In this document: positions 1 through 11,329 of the stretch, piece after piece
Position numbering within the stretch: the first letter of the stretch is position 1
Layout of the letters: each line of letters opens with the position of its first letter
Assembly: GCA_015039365.1 (NCBI GenBank)
Contig: WION01000033.1
Coordinates: 62,001-126,000 of the forward strand
Source of the DNA: Amanita rubescens
Taxonomy: Eukaryota > Basidiomycota > Agaricomycetes > Agaricales > Amanitaceae
Length of the DNA stretch: 64,000 nt
Reading direction: 5' to 3'
Notes under the pieces: generated by a model
Seen by the model: only the letters and a program-made list of their open reading frames with translations
Database searches by the model: none
Told to the model about the DNA's origin: nothing
Made by a program: the position numbers and the translations under genes

Positions 1-399
1 CGAGGGATACACGCTGAGACTCCAACTCCTGGAGGACTCGAGGGTCGTCCGTGTGAGCGTCGCCAATAGCTCCAGTTTCTTGCGCGTGTCTGAGCACCTG
101 ATAGGCGCTACGTATGCCATCTGTCAAGAATTGTGCCGACTTGTTTGGGCCTACGGCAAGCCAGAAGAGCAAATTGATTATGGAGGCGACGTTCGCGGTT
201 TCGCCATCGCTTAGCTGCCCCTGTTCCTTGAAAAAGGCTCTGGCTTCTTCTATGGATTTAATTTTGGACTCAACTGGGTCTCCCATTATAAGTGCTTTTC
301 TTGGACGCGGGATCACCCTATCGCCGCCGTCCTTTCCCACCACTGGTGACGTCTCTGGGCTATTTACGGGTTTTCGTTTGCCGAGCTGTGATGTCATGT
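1..399 (-). CDS. Hypothetical protein, N-terminal part (runs off left edge)
   Basis: The minus strand is open from an ATG at 397-399 to the window edge, giving about 133 codons without a stop; the C-terminus lies outside. The first 35 or so residues are rich in Lys, Arg and Pro (MTSQLGKRKPVNSPETSP...), like a disordered or nuclear-targeting tail. After them comes a helical, charged segment with a short hydrophobic stretch (IINLLFWLAVG) and then more amphipathic helix. I recognise no domain. The composition is protein-like throughout and the opposite strand has no better frame. Whether it is a cellular gene or an accessory ORF of a mobile element cannot be decided from this fragment. Confidence 0.5.
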
Positions 400-564
400 T
401 CATCGGTAGAGTTGTGTGTGTGTTTGGGATAGAGTAAGAAGTATAAAAGCTACAGCTACGATCGTCTACGGTGCTACTAACCCGTCCGTCCACCGAAAAA
501 TTCGGGGTCCTGGTTGGGGTGCCACGTGGTAAAGGATCAAGAGAGCTCCTCCAGACCATTACTT

Positions 565-1700
565 TCAGTTCTGACCCGGCTTTTTCACCATCTTTATGAG
601 GCGACTTGGGAACCGTGATGAAGAAGTAGCGAGAGTCGAACCAGCAGGGTTAGAGGACAACAGAGACGATCCGCGCTTGGAATGTTCCGAGATGGAAGAA
701 GGAACGCGATGCCAAAACAAAGGGTAGCCTCTCCACGCCAACTCTTGAGCAAGAGCAGTGCAATTCGGCTTCGAGGCGTGAGATCGATCGTACCGGGAGG
801 TAAACCTTTCTTGGGTCTCGTCAAGTCCCAGTACCATTTCGGCTAATACGTGGCGGGCGCTTTCGGCTCCTCCTGCTCCTTCCGCTTTGTCCTTTTCCTG
901 GCTCAAATCGAGTAGAGAGAACCACGGTTCTTGAACAATGACCGATTCTGGATCCTTCCTAACCTCGTCCCATCACGCAAACCGCAGGTCTGGATCCAGG
1001 CTTTTAGATCCAGACGATAACACCATCGGTAGGTCATTATCGTCAGATGTCATTTCCAACGGCACCTTTGCATGGCGCGGGCCAAGAATCCGATTCGTCT
1101 TCTTACCGCGAGCGGTTACGCAGTTTGCCCACGTTTCCTTTGTCGTCGAAGTACTAATTCTAGCCTTCTTTGCTCGAGAATTCGAGTGGACAGCCGTTGA
1201 GTGTTGGGTCCGAATGCGGCATAAGGTGTCCTGTTCCAATTTGACGTTGGGATGTCCATGGGTGAGTTGGCGGAAGTTTCCCAAGTTCTATTCATCGTTT
1301 TCGTTTTCGTTGCCATCCCAATTCATCTCGGAATGATAATTCACCCGAAGAGAAGAATCCTCCATGTCCATCCTGACCCTCGTCAGCTTTTCCACCGTTT
1401 CCGTATCTTCTCGTTCCCTCACCTGCTCCTTGCACGCGCGATAAGATCAACGATAGCATCAACCGCTTCGACCAGGCTTTCCACTTGTACCAGCAAGGGA
1501 GTATTCATTTTTGACGCGGGCGTGATTGAAAGGTTGTGGCCCAAAGCGTGATGATGGAAAAGGGCTAGGTGCGCAAAGCTGGAGAAAGCGTTGAACGTGA
1601 ACAGTCCGGACTCCGTTGCACCGTGCGGGACGAGATCCTGTCGACGTTGAGACGCGAGTGGTAGACGAGTACGGCGTTGCCAGTGAGCAGGCGTTCAATT
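565..1700 (-). pseudogene. Broken coding sequence, unknown family
   Basis: On the minus strand a protein-like frame runs from about 1284 down to 565 but is cut by one in-frame TGA at 973-975. The downstream half reads as a charged helical protein (for example ESARHVLAEMVLGLDETQER). Upstream, about 1700-1330, coding-like peptides such as NTPLLVQVESLVEAVDAIVD appear in a different frame with further stops. No splice-site set that I could find joins them. This looks like a decayed gene rather than a working one, and the family is not recognised. An alternative is a real multi-exon gene with introns I have not placed. Confidence 0.3.
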
Positions 1701-1794
1701 TTCGGGTGACGAGCGAGGGAGTGAGGTTGGTGAGGTGCGATCTATTACAATTGTCTACAATGAACGTAGTCGGTGCTGACTAAGCTTTACAAAG

Positions 1795-4212
1795 ATGAGC
1801 TCACAACCTTTCCAGACGCTGTACGGCGCTCTTTGGAACAAGCCTCTCGATTCAATACTTCTTGATGCTCCTGCCAGTGCCAGCGGATCAGTCCTCAAGT
1901 ACATTTCGCTCTCCGTGCTTGAGGATCTGGGATTAACTTCCATGAACTACGAAGAAGATGTTCTCCTGATTCGCAAGGAATATGATACTGCGCTTGATAC
2001 ATTCAAACGTTGGAGTCTAGTAAGGAAGAGTGGGGGCGTTGTCGTCACAGGCCAACCTGGCATTGGTACGTCCTACTTGGATTGCGTAATGATACTGAGT
2101 TAACCAATATCCAAGGCAAAACTATCTTCCTCTTCTATGTTCTGCTCCACCGCCTGAGTGCAGGCTTACCCACCGCTTTTCAAGTGTTCGACGACAGGTT
2201 CTTTCTCTTTACCGAGACCGGCGCTGAGGAACTTGATGTCGTGGCTAAATCTGGCTTGAAACTCCCTCCTGGAACTTGGGCTCTTACAAACTCAGGCGAT
2301 TTAATCGAGCAGCCATGTAGCGCGTTCTTGTCCTCACGGCGTCGGGCCTGGATAATCCAGGCGACCTCGCCGAAACGATCCAGGTGGTATGAATGGAGTA
2401 AGCAGCATAGCGCAAGGTGTTATGTAATGGATTGTTTCCCTCCCAATGAGTTGGAGGTACTCGGGTGAGTACACGATACGTGCTTTCAGGTGCTTTCTAA
2501 ATTCTGACTTTGTCAATCGTCAATCAGCCAACTACTCAAACTCGACACCGATAAGCTCCTGTCATATTACTGGACCTGGGGTCCTTGTGCACGCACATGC
2601 GTAAAGCTGGTTGAAGGCAACCTGGATCTTGACGAGCACAGGCATAATGTTTCAATTGCCGCAGCTAAGTTTGCCTCGGACCCCCGGAAGCTCTTCGGGT
2701 TGGTTACTGAGTTTAACTCAGATGAAGTGTCACACGTTCTCTTTTTTGTGCGACCGGAGAAACGTTCGGCTGATTCGGCAAGTGCGATCAGAGCGGAAGT
2801 CCCGACAAAGCATCTCAGCGGCATCCTTGCTCTCGCGGTCGCGAGGATCGATGCAGCCCAACAGTCGATGTTTTTCAGCCTGATTTCCTCGCACCCCTGG
2901 ACCAAGACCCCCGCGGGTTGGATGTTCGAAAAATTTGTACACATTAGACTGGCATCCACCGCTGCCCCGCCGCTTACGTGCGTCCCTGCCGACGTCGGAA
3001 GAGATTCCCTCCTGATTCCTGTATGTGGTATTACACGTCCTCTCAATGGCATAACAGGCCTAAGGGAAGCGAATAAATATGCGCTCCCATTCTATTGGCG
3101 ACCAACTTCCACCTCATTTACCAGCATCGATGGCATTATTTGTACCGATTCGGACATTATTCTGGTTCAGGCAACTGTCTCTTCAAAACATAAGGTGAAA
3201 GTATCGGGGCTAGATGCCATCCGCAACGGTCTCCCCGAAAGGTTTCAGAGGCGTAACTGGTGTCTTGTATTCATTACCTCTACAGAAGAGAGCGCTCAAG
3301 CGTTGCGTGATCAGAACATGACCCTTCCTGAGCGCTGGGAAAATCTGGTTATTTACTCATGCACCTTCATGATTGGTCGTACACTTGATGATGTGGAGCT
3401 AGATACCCTGGCCAGATACATTGTAAGCTGTGTTCCATTTCCATTTCTGCCTCTGATCGGGACGATTTGCCCAGGCAGAAGCTGAAGCTGAGGGCGACGA
3501 AGAATATGAAGGCAAAGAGAATGATATGCTTATCTTCGTACCACGTGAGTCACACCAGTACTACATTATGAATGACGCTGCATCCCTTGTCAGGCGGAAG
3601 TCGCTCAGGATCTGAGGACAAACCTGGAGAGCCTGATCTTGGGGGTAAGTGATACCGATAACCGAGAGCTGCAAAATTGATCTTGCATGCTGTCTTAGGA
3701 GCTCTGGCCGCTATTGAAACGTCTGTTCATAGCCCCCGTGAGCCCGTTCAGGGACCTTCGTCTTCGAAGGTCTATGAGGACCCAGCCAAAGGACAAGTGG
3801 TTGAAGAGCGTGATCTTGGGGGTAAGTGATACCAATAACCGAGAGCTGCAAAATTGATCTTGCATGCTGTCTTAGGAGCTCTGGCCGCTATTGAAACGTC
3901 TGTTCATAGCCCCCGTGAGCCTGTTCAGGGACCTTCATCTTCGAAGGTCTATGAGGACCCAGCCGAAGGACAAGTGGTTGAAGAGCGTGATCTTGGGGGT
4001 AAGTGATACTGATAACCGAGAGCTCCAAAATCACCGTCTTAGGAGCTCCGGCCAAGGGCAAAGGCAAGGCTATTTTTGACCCCCCTGAGCCAGTTCAGGG
4101 GCCCTCGTCCTTGAAGGCTGAGGACCAACCACGCACAGGAGTTGTTCTTCGCTCTGGCAAGCGACCCTTGTCTCCCAAGGCCAAAACCCCTTCAAGGAAG
4201 AAGCATAAGTAG
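1795..4212 (+). CDS. Crinkler-type NTPase/REase-like protein
   Basis: Eight exons: 1795-2065, 2116-2464, 2528-3422, 3475-3544, 3594-3644, 3699-3821, 3876-3998, 4043-4212. All introns are GT-AG and the frame stays open to TAG, giving 683 aa. Intron 1 splits a Walker A motif (GQPGIGKT, about residues 88-95). The middle has the aromatic and Trp-rich segments usual in this family. The C-terminal half carries a PD-(D/E)XK-like block with an acidic residue and a strand ending QATVSSKHKVK, as described for Crinkler (CRN) and related effector-type proteins. The last exons encode a Pro/Glu/Ser-rich repeat tail that ends in a basic bipartite nuclear-signal-like stretch (KRPLSPKAKTPSRKKHK). No signal peptide is visible. 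Inferred role: nuclear ATPase-nuclease-like protein of a conflict or effector family; substrate unknown. Confidence 0.85.
3635..4042 (+). repeat. 177-bp tandem exon-intron cassette repeat
   Basis: The string gatcttgggggtaagtgata recurs with period 177 at 3635, 3812 and 3989. Each unit contains a whole phase-1 intron (54, 54 and 44 bases) and, for the first two, a whole 123-base exon (41 codons). The copies differ by only a few bases, so the duplication is recent. Because both the exon length and the intron phase are symmetric, each added unit inserts 41 residues without changing the frame. Confidence 0.95.
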
Positions 4213-4853
4213 AAAATGGTACATAAGTGAGTTTGGCACTCTGTACATGCAAGTTAGCTGGCTGATATATCAGGCCTCATAATGACAGGCCACGGGCATG
4301 GTTACCAGGTTCCATATACATCAGCTAGCTGTAATCGCAATATTCTGAGAACCTCTATTTGTAATATTGATTGTCACTAATACTATCCTCGATCTCACAA
4401 GACAAATTTGGTCATGTTATACTGTATGCTCGGCTCCTGAGCCATCCTTCGATAGGATCTCAAACAAGGGACGGGACCGTTAGTACAACAAACGGTGGTA
4501 CCATCATTACATGGCGATGATCATAGGATATCAAGATATTCTGTGGGACAACAATATCCATGCTTCATATTTCGCCCTAACGACGACAAGCAGAGACTAG
4601 TACTACAACAACGCTGGAACCCCAGGTCTTCCTTATGGCACGGGCATCACCGCCTGCGGGAGCCTGGTGACGTCTTGTGGTTCTGGAACTTGAACATGAT
4701 CCCCAGTCCAAGGGAACGGTTTCGGGGAGATATCTCCGAGCATTTCCACCGCCTGTCGAAAAACTTGATAACGCAACTTCCCATTTTTATCGTAATCAAC
4801 GGTCAACTGGTCGCGGCGATGATTAATTTTGAGTTTAGCCTACCGTAGTCCCG
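4213..4853. other. Intergenic, no gene recognised
   Basis: This is the 3' flank of the Crinkler-type gene facing the 3' end of the minus-strand secreted-protein gene. A 117-codon plus-strand frame at 4495-4848 has no recognisable domain and looks like chance; I see no other structure. Confidence 0.5.
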
Positions 4854-5834
4854 TTAAGTAAGCTCTCGAGGAAGTGGGATAGTTAAACTAACGCTTTGCA
4901 TCCGAAGCCAGATGCCGACGAGACGCGATCGTTCGTAGCGTTTCAAGCGACCATAACCTGCTTTAAACATTCCAGGTTTATCGGTTAATTCGTAAATGTC
5001 CACCACTCCTGATTCGGGAAAGATTTCAGCAACATCTTTGGCGTAGCCTTTATACGCGTCCTGAGAGGTGTGTGAAGTTTGAGAAACGAAGTAAAGGAGC
5101 AGACTTGAGTGACCTTTGTTGGTAACCGATACCATAACCCTTTACAATTACAATTCGGCGGAGGCGCTTGCTCAATCGACCTACTCGTCTCTTTAGGCGA
5201 CGAAAGCATGGTAACTTCACGCCGAAGAGGGTTAACGTGAAGTTTACCGTCATTCGATGTTATAAAAACCAAATGATCGTAACGGCGACCAATTTCGTTC
5301 AGAGCCTATGAGGAGCAAGTGAGGCAACGTTCTAAAAATCTGGAATAGATTACTGACGCTAGGCATCAGAGACCAATCGCCCACAAGACGCTCCCTCTCT
5401 TCCCCTGGCACGAAACCGTTTTGCACCAGAGGTCCCCCAAATTGGTCTGGCAAACTGTAAGGGATTATAGTCCCATCGAGAAGGATATCGATCACGTCGT
5501 TGGCATAGTATTTCTTAACGTGCTGAGACACAGTAGTGTCAGAAACGTTGACATAGAAAACTTTTGGTTCACTCACTTTGGTTGGTTTCCGGTAATAAGT
5601 GCCGTTGAAAGAACGGCCAAGATTTTTGATTTCTGGGAATACTAGTTTTTGGTGAGCTAAGCTAGTCGATGGTACCTGTTGAAACTGGGTGCGGAGTGGG
5701 GGTACTACTCGCGGTTTTTGTCGAGGTTTTTGAACTCGCGAAGCTCCTTGAACACGATCATTACCTCTACTACCTCCCGGAGGATCTGCAATTACAAAAG
5801 AAGTACCAAGGAAGAAGAAAAGAAGGAACAACAT
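4854..5834 (-). CDS. Secreted two-repeat protein with a frame break
   Basis: The ATG at 5832-5834 is followed by a hydrophobic signal peptide (MLFLLFFFLGTSFVIA). Exon 1 is 5834-5358 (159 codons), then a 52-base GT-AG intron (5306-5357), then exon 2 from 5305. The protein contains two copies of one module. Each has an aromatic (Y/W)YR.PTKV motif, an A-(N/K)-DV segment and a closing LVG.W..M.SVS motif. The second module reads in one frame up to about 5105 and in another from about 5100 to the stop at 4854, so one base is missing or extra near an AA or TTT run. No intron fits. Family not recognised; extracellular location is inferred from the signal peptide. Confidence 0.6.
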
Positions 5835-5918
5835 GATTGAGGAAGAGACTCAAAGCATAGGATTTTTTATCGAGAAACGTTGCAAGGAGACGTTCGAATT
5901 CGCTCTACACGGGTATGC

Positions 5919-5926
5919 TATTTATA
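5919..5926 (-). promoter_or_regulatory. TATA box of the secreted-protein gene
   Basis: Minus-strand TATAAATA about 85-92 bases before the ATG at 5834, in the 128-base spacer shared with the divergent STE7 gene. Confidence 0.6.
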
Positions 5927-5962
5927 GCTGTAGTTGAGAGATAAGATTCGTATGAGCCGACC

Positions 5963-7481
5963 TTGGTACGACGAACTCTCACGGTGATGCTCAAGTCTCC
6001 GACGCCGCTCAGGACTAAGCGCAATTTTAAGGCGCTCCAACTTCCAGAGCTTGACCTAGATGCCGCCCAAAAGCCTCCAGAACCTCTTCCAACTCGTCCT
6101 GCGCCTCAGCCTGGCAGGAAAAGACCGCCGCCGATCCAAGCTGATCCAGGCTCGCCGCTGACTGCGGGCACGCCAGGAACAGGGCGCACTCGAAGCGCTA
6201 TCCAAGCGTCGCTTACGAGCCACTTGGCTAGGTTAGACATCATGGGTTCTCCACGGTTCGATTTGAGGAACGAGGATCTTACGAGTCTGCAAGAGTTGGG
6301 CCATGGCAATGGAGGGAGCGTCGTCAAGGTTCGACATGTCCCCAGCGGTACGATCATGGCGAAAAAGGTGTGTGTGTGCGCGCGCGTTCCCTTCAAAAGC
6401 TGGAATGGTCACTAAATCTAACCTCCTAGATCATCCTTATAGACGCCAAACCAGCTGTCCGCAAACAGATCGTCAGAGAACTCCAAATCCTCTACGAGTG
6501 CAACTCTCCTTACATCGTCTCGTCTTATGGGGCATTTTTGGCGGAACCCAACATTTGCATATGCATCGAGTACATGGATAGAGGTTCTTTTGACGGAATA
6601 TACAAAAAGATGGGAGCTATCGACATTGCCGTCGTTGCCAAGGTTGCCTTGTCCGTGTTGGAAGGCCTGACGTATCTCTACGACGTTCACAGAATCATTC
6701 ACAGGGGTGCGTTGCCCCCGTTTTCTTGCAAAAAGCTAACCTAAAAACATCACCCTTGGCAGACATCAAGCCATCCAATATCCTCTGCAATAGCAAAGGG
6801 GAAATCAAACTATGCGATTTTGGCGTCTCTGGAGAACTCATAAACTCTATCGCACATACGTTTGTAGGCACCTCGATATACATGAGCGTGAGTACGCTCT
6901 GTCTTTGCACTGCGTTATCTAACACGGTGCAGCCAGAACGAATCCAAGGCGCGGAGTATTCCATCAAATCAGATGTATGGTCCTTGGGGATCTCCCTCAT
7001 CGAACTCGCCAATGGCCGTTTTCCTTTTTCGGGATCAACTGACGATGACGATGACGACGACTTGGAAGATGCCCACGCCCTCTCGCCTGTTCCTGAATCC
7101 GAATCCGACCTAGCTCAAGAAAAAACGCCTACACACGGTGACACGGCTTTTTCAGCCAACAGTCGTTCCCGCGCACGGTCAAGCACCATCAAATCCGGCG
7201 GTGGGAGACGTAAACGGAGGAGCACAGGCGTCAGTTTACATGGGGAGGGAATGACGATGAGCATTCTCGAACTAATGCACCAGATCGTGAACGAGCCAGC
7301 GCCAAGGCTGTGCATGATGAACAGCCCTGAGTTTTCGCCAGACGCGATCGAGTTTGTAGATGCGTGTTTGATCAAGTTACCGGAGCAGAGAAAGACACCC
7401 AAGGCGCTGTTGGGCTATGAGTGGATGGAATGGGCGAGGAGGAGTACTTTTGATGTGAGAGGATGGGCTAATTCGTTTTAG
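5963..7481 (+). CDS. STE7: MAP kinase kinase, Ste7/Fuz7 type
   Basis: Four exons: 5963-6367, 6430-6706, 6763-6887, 6933-7481; GT-AG introns of 62, 56 and 45 bases; 451 aa. The N-terminus has [14 protein letters not shown], typical of fungal Ste7 orthologues, then a Pro-rich segment. Kinase motifs in order: Gly-loop ([12 protein letters not shown]), VAIK-equivalent (MAKK), [10 protein letters not shown] split by intron 2, DFGVSGEL, and an activation segment with Ser/Thr sites ([16 protein letters not shown]). A Ser- and acid-rich insertion (a short run of Asp at about residues 315-320) lies in the C-lobe, as in other fungal MAPKKs. Role: cytoplasmic MAPKK that passes the pheromone or filamentation signal from a Ste11-type kinase to the mating MAPK. 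ATG 5963 is the nearest in-frame start; a second in-frame ATG at 5987 is possible. Confidence 0.93.
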
Positions 7482-7529
7482 TTACGGCATTTGTTTTGTT
7501 TTTTTCCCTCCACTTCAATTGAATTCCAC

Positions 7530-8739
7530 ATGCGCCATCGTCGCGCTCTGGTACCTCCTGTACCTTCTGTCAGCGTACCGAATACTTCTTCGTTGCCGGT
7601 GCGTGACGTTTGTGTACAAAGAATCTCATCGGACTCATTCTACAAAGACGATCCTTAACCCAACAGGAACTAGCACTGGCACTGGCACTGGCACTGGCAC
7701 AGGCTCTAGCACGAATACGAGTTCGTCGACGACTTTTTCTTCCTCTCAAACGACATCAACTTCATCGACGTTAACAGGCTCTCCTTCTTCATCACCATCG
7801 CCACCATCACCACCATCATCAACACCAACCTCAACATCCACCTCTTTAACCTTCACTACCACTACAACCACAATCACCGCTTCACCAAGCTCTACCATCA
7901 CCACTACCAGCTCAATCCCGACCACCCTCACCAGCCTAACCTTGATCGCTTCCATCACCTCATCAAACAATGACACAGGCTGGACACCCTACACCACCTC
8001 CACATCCTACAGCACTATAACCTCTCGCCTTCCCAATGGTTTACTCACAACATACGCCACCGCCATCCCAACAGCCCTCTACTCTCCCCCAACATCATCC
8101 CGCACTACCTCCTCCACTACTGCGCTTATCGCGGGCCTGACAGCAGGAGTGGTAACCCTCTTCCTAGTCGGGTTGGGAGTGTTATGGTGGAGACGTACGA
8201 GGAGGGGAATCGTAACAAGGAGGGAGAGAGAGGTGAAAGAGAGGGAAGAGAAAAAGTGGGGGTTGGTTCCGTCTAATTCAATTTGGAGGAAGACGGGAGG
8301 AGGAGGAGGGATAGCCGGAGCCTCGGGATCGGCGGCCAGCGGGGGTAGTAGTAGGAGGGAGACGAGGAGATTGTTGGAAGATGAAGCTGAAGATTGGGAT
8401 GAAGAAGTTAGGTTCAATTTTGAAGGCGCGAGTCCAGTCGCTATGTCGCCGCCGCCGCCTGCTGCGCCAACTGGGAGGAGGAGTATCGCTTCGGTCGAGT
8501 TGTTGGCTGTTGGGGGGACCCATTCCCGCAGAGGGTCTCTCTCCGCCAGCGCTGCCCTCTCTCGAAACTCGTCCTATCGGGATCCATTCAACGCTTCCAG
8601 GTCAATCGCAGATTCAGCCTCAGTTTATTCGCAAGAATCTGCGCACGGAAACATACGAGAGGGGGAAACTGCCCCGCCCGTTCCTCCAATTCCTGTTTCT
8701 CCTATCCTCGAGGAGACTCAAGATCACGCTTCACAGTGA
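7530..8739 (+). CDS. Ser/Thr-rich single-pass membrane protein
   Basis: A long frame reads as a Ser/Thr-rich, mucin-like ectodomain of about 150 residues, then one transmembrane helix (ALIAGLTAGVVTLFLVGLGV), a basic stop-transfer (WWRRTRRG) and a charged, Ser/Pro-rich cytoplasmic tail. This is the layout of Wsc/Mid2-like wall sensors, though no WSC cysteine domain is visible. The start is uncertain. The frame of the tail also encodes a good signal peptide (CAIVALWYLLYLLSAYRILL) just after an ATG at 7530 that is one base out of frame. Either exon 1 starts at 7530 and a GT-AG intron (about 7600-7650) restores the frame, or a base is missing after the ATG. The stop is at 8737-8739. The gene begins only about 50 bases after STE7 ends. 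Confidence 0.65.
7673..7702 (+). repeat. CACTGG hexanucleotide repeat
   Basis: Five or so copies of a 6-base unit encode alternating Gly-Thr at the start of the Ser/Thr-rich ectodomain; likely to vary in length between strains. Confidence 0.9.
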
Positions 8740-9115
8740 TATCGTTCCTTTTCCTTCGGATATTAATTTCGTTCTCCCTATGTTTTGCCATTGGACATTT
8801 GCACTTTTGTACACTTAAACTTAAGCTTAAAGCTAAAGGACTACGAGATTATTTAATGTTAATCGAACGATAGCGTAGTTTTATGCGCAGTCAAGTACTC
8901 GTCACGCGTCACGGAAAGAGGCTGTGCTCGGAATACCACACTCTTTCACCCCAGCGCAGGCCGGTGAGTCCAGTTCCAGCTTTTAGCGGGCAATAGAGCT
9001 AACTGTGAATCAGCTTTTGAACCACTATCCTTCAGTGCAGGACAGTAAGCTTCCCATCGTAAACCCTGGTTGATTTACTGATTAACGCGCCCACCAACAG
9101 CTAGGAGATACTACA
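8740..9115. other. Intergenic 5' region
   Basis: This 376-base gap lies between the membrane-protein gene and the small secreted gene. A consensus donor (GTGAGT at about 8963) and an acceptor (CCAACAG at about 9100) could bound a 5'-UTR intron of the downstream gene. Nothing else is recognised. Confidence 0.4.
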
Positions 9116-9477
9116 ATGCACCCATCCACGATCCTCTTCTCGACTTTGTTCATCCCGTTCGTCTTGGGTTTACCAGTCCAATCGTCAAGCTCATCCAGGT
9201 GCGTTGCCCAGCCTTGAAAAAAAAAAGACCGCGCGCTAATGATGACGACAACAGACAACTTCAACGACGTATCGTGCTCAATGAAAACTTTCCCTTTGGA
9301 AGAGTAGGAGTAATCGTGGTGAAACAGCCAGTCGTATCCGGCCCAGTCCTCTCTTTCCCCGTGTGCGTGTCGGTTTTCTACCTTAAAGGGAATTTTTTAT
9401 GCTTATCGAGGTCGTGTAGGCCCCAGGCTCCTTTAACAGGTGATTCAGATGGAGGAGATTCTAATACTGGTAACTAG
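9116..9477 (+). CDS. Small secreted peptide precursor, about 79 aa
   Basis: Three exons: 9116-9198, 9255-9360, 9427-9477; both introns are GT-AG (56 and 66 bases); stop TAG 9475-9477. The N-terminus is a signal peptide (MHPSTILFSTLFIPFVLGLP). It is followed by a Ser-rich linker and a dibasic RQLQRR site suitable for a Kex2-type protease, then about 30 mostly hydrophobic residues and a Gly/Asp-rich tail (GDSDGGDSNTGN). There is no C-terminal CaaX box, so it is not a canonical lipopeptide mating pheromone. It lies convergent with RAM1, 81 bases away. Function unknown; a secreted effector or signalling peptide is possible. An alternative acceptor at 9419 would end the protein earlier. Confidence 0.55.
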
Positions 9478-9558
9478 TAGTCCGTGTCGAATGTCTGATC
9501 GTCTACCATTCCACGTTGTGAACTCTTTGATATTTACAAAATGAACTACCACCAGAAC

Positions 9559-11329
9559 CTAAAATGTCCCCACTTTTCTTCTCGGCGGTATTGTTTGACC
9601 ATAAAAATGCGCCATGATACCTTCCGTATGAGAAATGGTTAGATTTGTGATAGGATGTGTCGCGTTCTTGCGTAAAACGTCAGCGCTAGAGGCAGAAAGA
9701 AAAAAAAGTCGCTGGAGTACATACCACTCGATTAGCACGTCCTCCAACAATGTTTGTACTTGTCTCATCCTCCGTCCAATCCAATATACTCAAGAATACT
9801 TCTCTTCTCAAATCCTCGTTTGTTCCGGTTCCTAGTGAAAACGCGCGTGAATTTTGTTTCCAACAACTTATTAATTCAGATCGACGAGCTGGGGATGGCA
9901 CGACGCGATGCTGGGCAGATGAAAGACCGGACAAGCAATACAGCGTGTGGTAGGAATCTGGGTTTCTTTAAACCATGTTAGTAGACTCGGGGATAAATCC
10001 TTGGATAAATGTCTTACTTGGGCGGCTTGTCTCTCAATCCACCAGTTGGGTGCTGACATGCATATAGAAGGTATTGCTGCAACGCCTCCCTATCGTAGAG
10101 AGAATCCATACCATCCAGATCATCCCATATCTCATCAGGGATATCAGTTGCAGTAGGAATGGTGGAACCTTTATCATGATGATCGGCCGTCAAGCCTGCG
10201 TTAGCATGCACACCCAACGCTTCGAGTAGCGGGAACGATCCACCGCACCACCAAGAATAGCACCCATCCACTAATTTGTTCGTTCGACCTCTAAAACCGC
10301 CGATCTCGATCTCGTTTCCTTGCATATGAGCAAGCCAACGAACTAAATTTGGGAGATCTATCGATGCTGATGTGGATTGAGAATGGTTCAGGACGGGTTG
10401 AAGTGCCACCCAAGACGCGAGAGAGCAAAAAGTGTAGCCGCCATGCGCCTCTCCCATAGCAGGACGTGGCCAAGTTAGAAGCGAGGGGGTTGGGCCTGCA
10501 GAGAAGTAGGGTTGTGACGAGGAAGAAAATCCGCCTTCGTATGTTTGGCATGAAGCAATGAATTCCGCTGTTCCTTCAACGAGTTCTGGAGTAAGGATGT
10601 CCAATAGAATCGCTGTTACTATTAGACAATAAATGCCTCTGCAAAACGGGCATGAGAAGTCAGAACGCACATAGCAGCTCAGAACGCACCGAACATCCAC
10701 TTCACCATGTTTCGTCACGAGAAACGATCCGTCTTTCTGCTTCAGACTCATAAAGAATCCGTGCATCTTCTCGCTCTCGAAAACCTTAGTTATATCCGCT
10801 GACAGAGACTCGTGAAACTCACCGGTTGATCTGATCCCATCCACCATTTTGCCCCGGTCTCCCAACGATAGCCAACGCACAGACAGCTGCATACGTTGGA
10901 AGTAGATGAGCCGCCTGTCCAGGTCCTCCACCAAACCCGCCTTCCGGGTGTTGCCAAGTTAGAATCTTGTCGATCGACCTGTCGTTTTTCTTTCATCAAC
11001 ATTGGATTACGCAAAACGTTACAAAACACGAACCGTTGCTTATTGCCGGGATCCAACCCTACTTGGAGAATACTGAACGATTGGAGTGTCCAAAAGAGTA
11101 ACCAAGGTTGGCTCGCGTCTTGACTTGTGTAACGGGTGGGAAAGCCTTGGACCAAGTTCCGGATCAAAAATTGCATGTGTGGTCTCTTCTCGAGTAAAGG
11201 TTTGGGCGTGAAAGATGCATCTGGGATGTACTCTTGTAGAACTGACTCTGTTTCTGCCTGGAATATGGATGTTATCGTAGGATATCCGTCTGCGGGTGAG
11301 GGGCGAAGCTTTGTTGAATGATCTATCAT
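9559..11329 (-). CDS. RAM1: Protein farnesyltransferase beta subunit
   Basis: Six exons on the minus strand: 11329-11034, 10978-10823, 10773-10690, 10638-10018, 9965-9725, 9666-9559; five GT-AG introns of 49-58 bases; 501 aa. Prenyltransferase alpha-alpha barrel repeats are clear (GGFGGGPGQAAH, GGF..SSSQ, GEAHGGYTFC, GGFRGRTNKLVDGCYSWW). The predicted zinc ligands are all present: Asp and Cys in LVDGCYSWW and His in SYHTLYCLSGL. The enzyme pairs with the RAM2 alpha subunit and puts farnesyl on CaaX proteins such as Ras and lipopeptide pheromones. It is transcribed away from the ICMT-family gene across a 332-base spacer. Length and motifs are full; nothing is broken. Confidence 0.95.

Noticed and set aside
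114..437. 107-codon plus-strand open frame
   Set aside because: It overlaps the better-supported minus-strand frame from 399 to the edge and has no recognisable composition; taken as a shadow.
4495..4848. 117-codon plus-strand open frame
   Set aside because: No domain, no splice context, and it ends against the 3' end of a real minus-strand gene.
9116..9477. Lipopeptide mating-pheromone precursor
   Set aside because: The gene sits beside prenylation genes but the predicted protein has no C-terminal CaaX box and has a signal peptide, unlike basidiomycete pheromone precursors.
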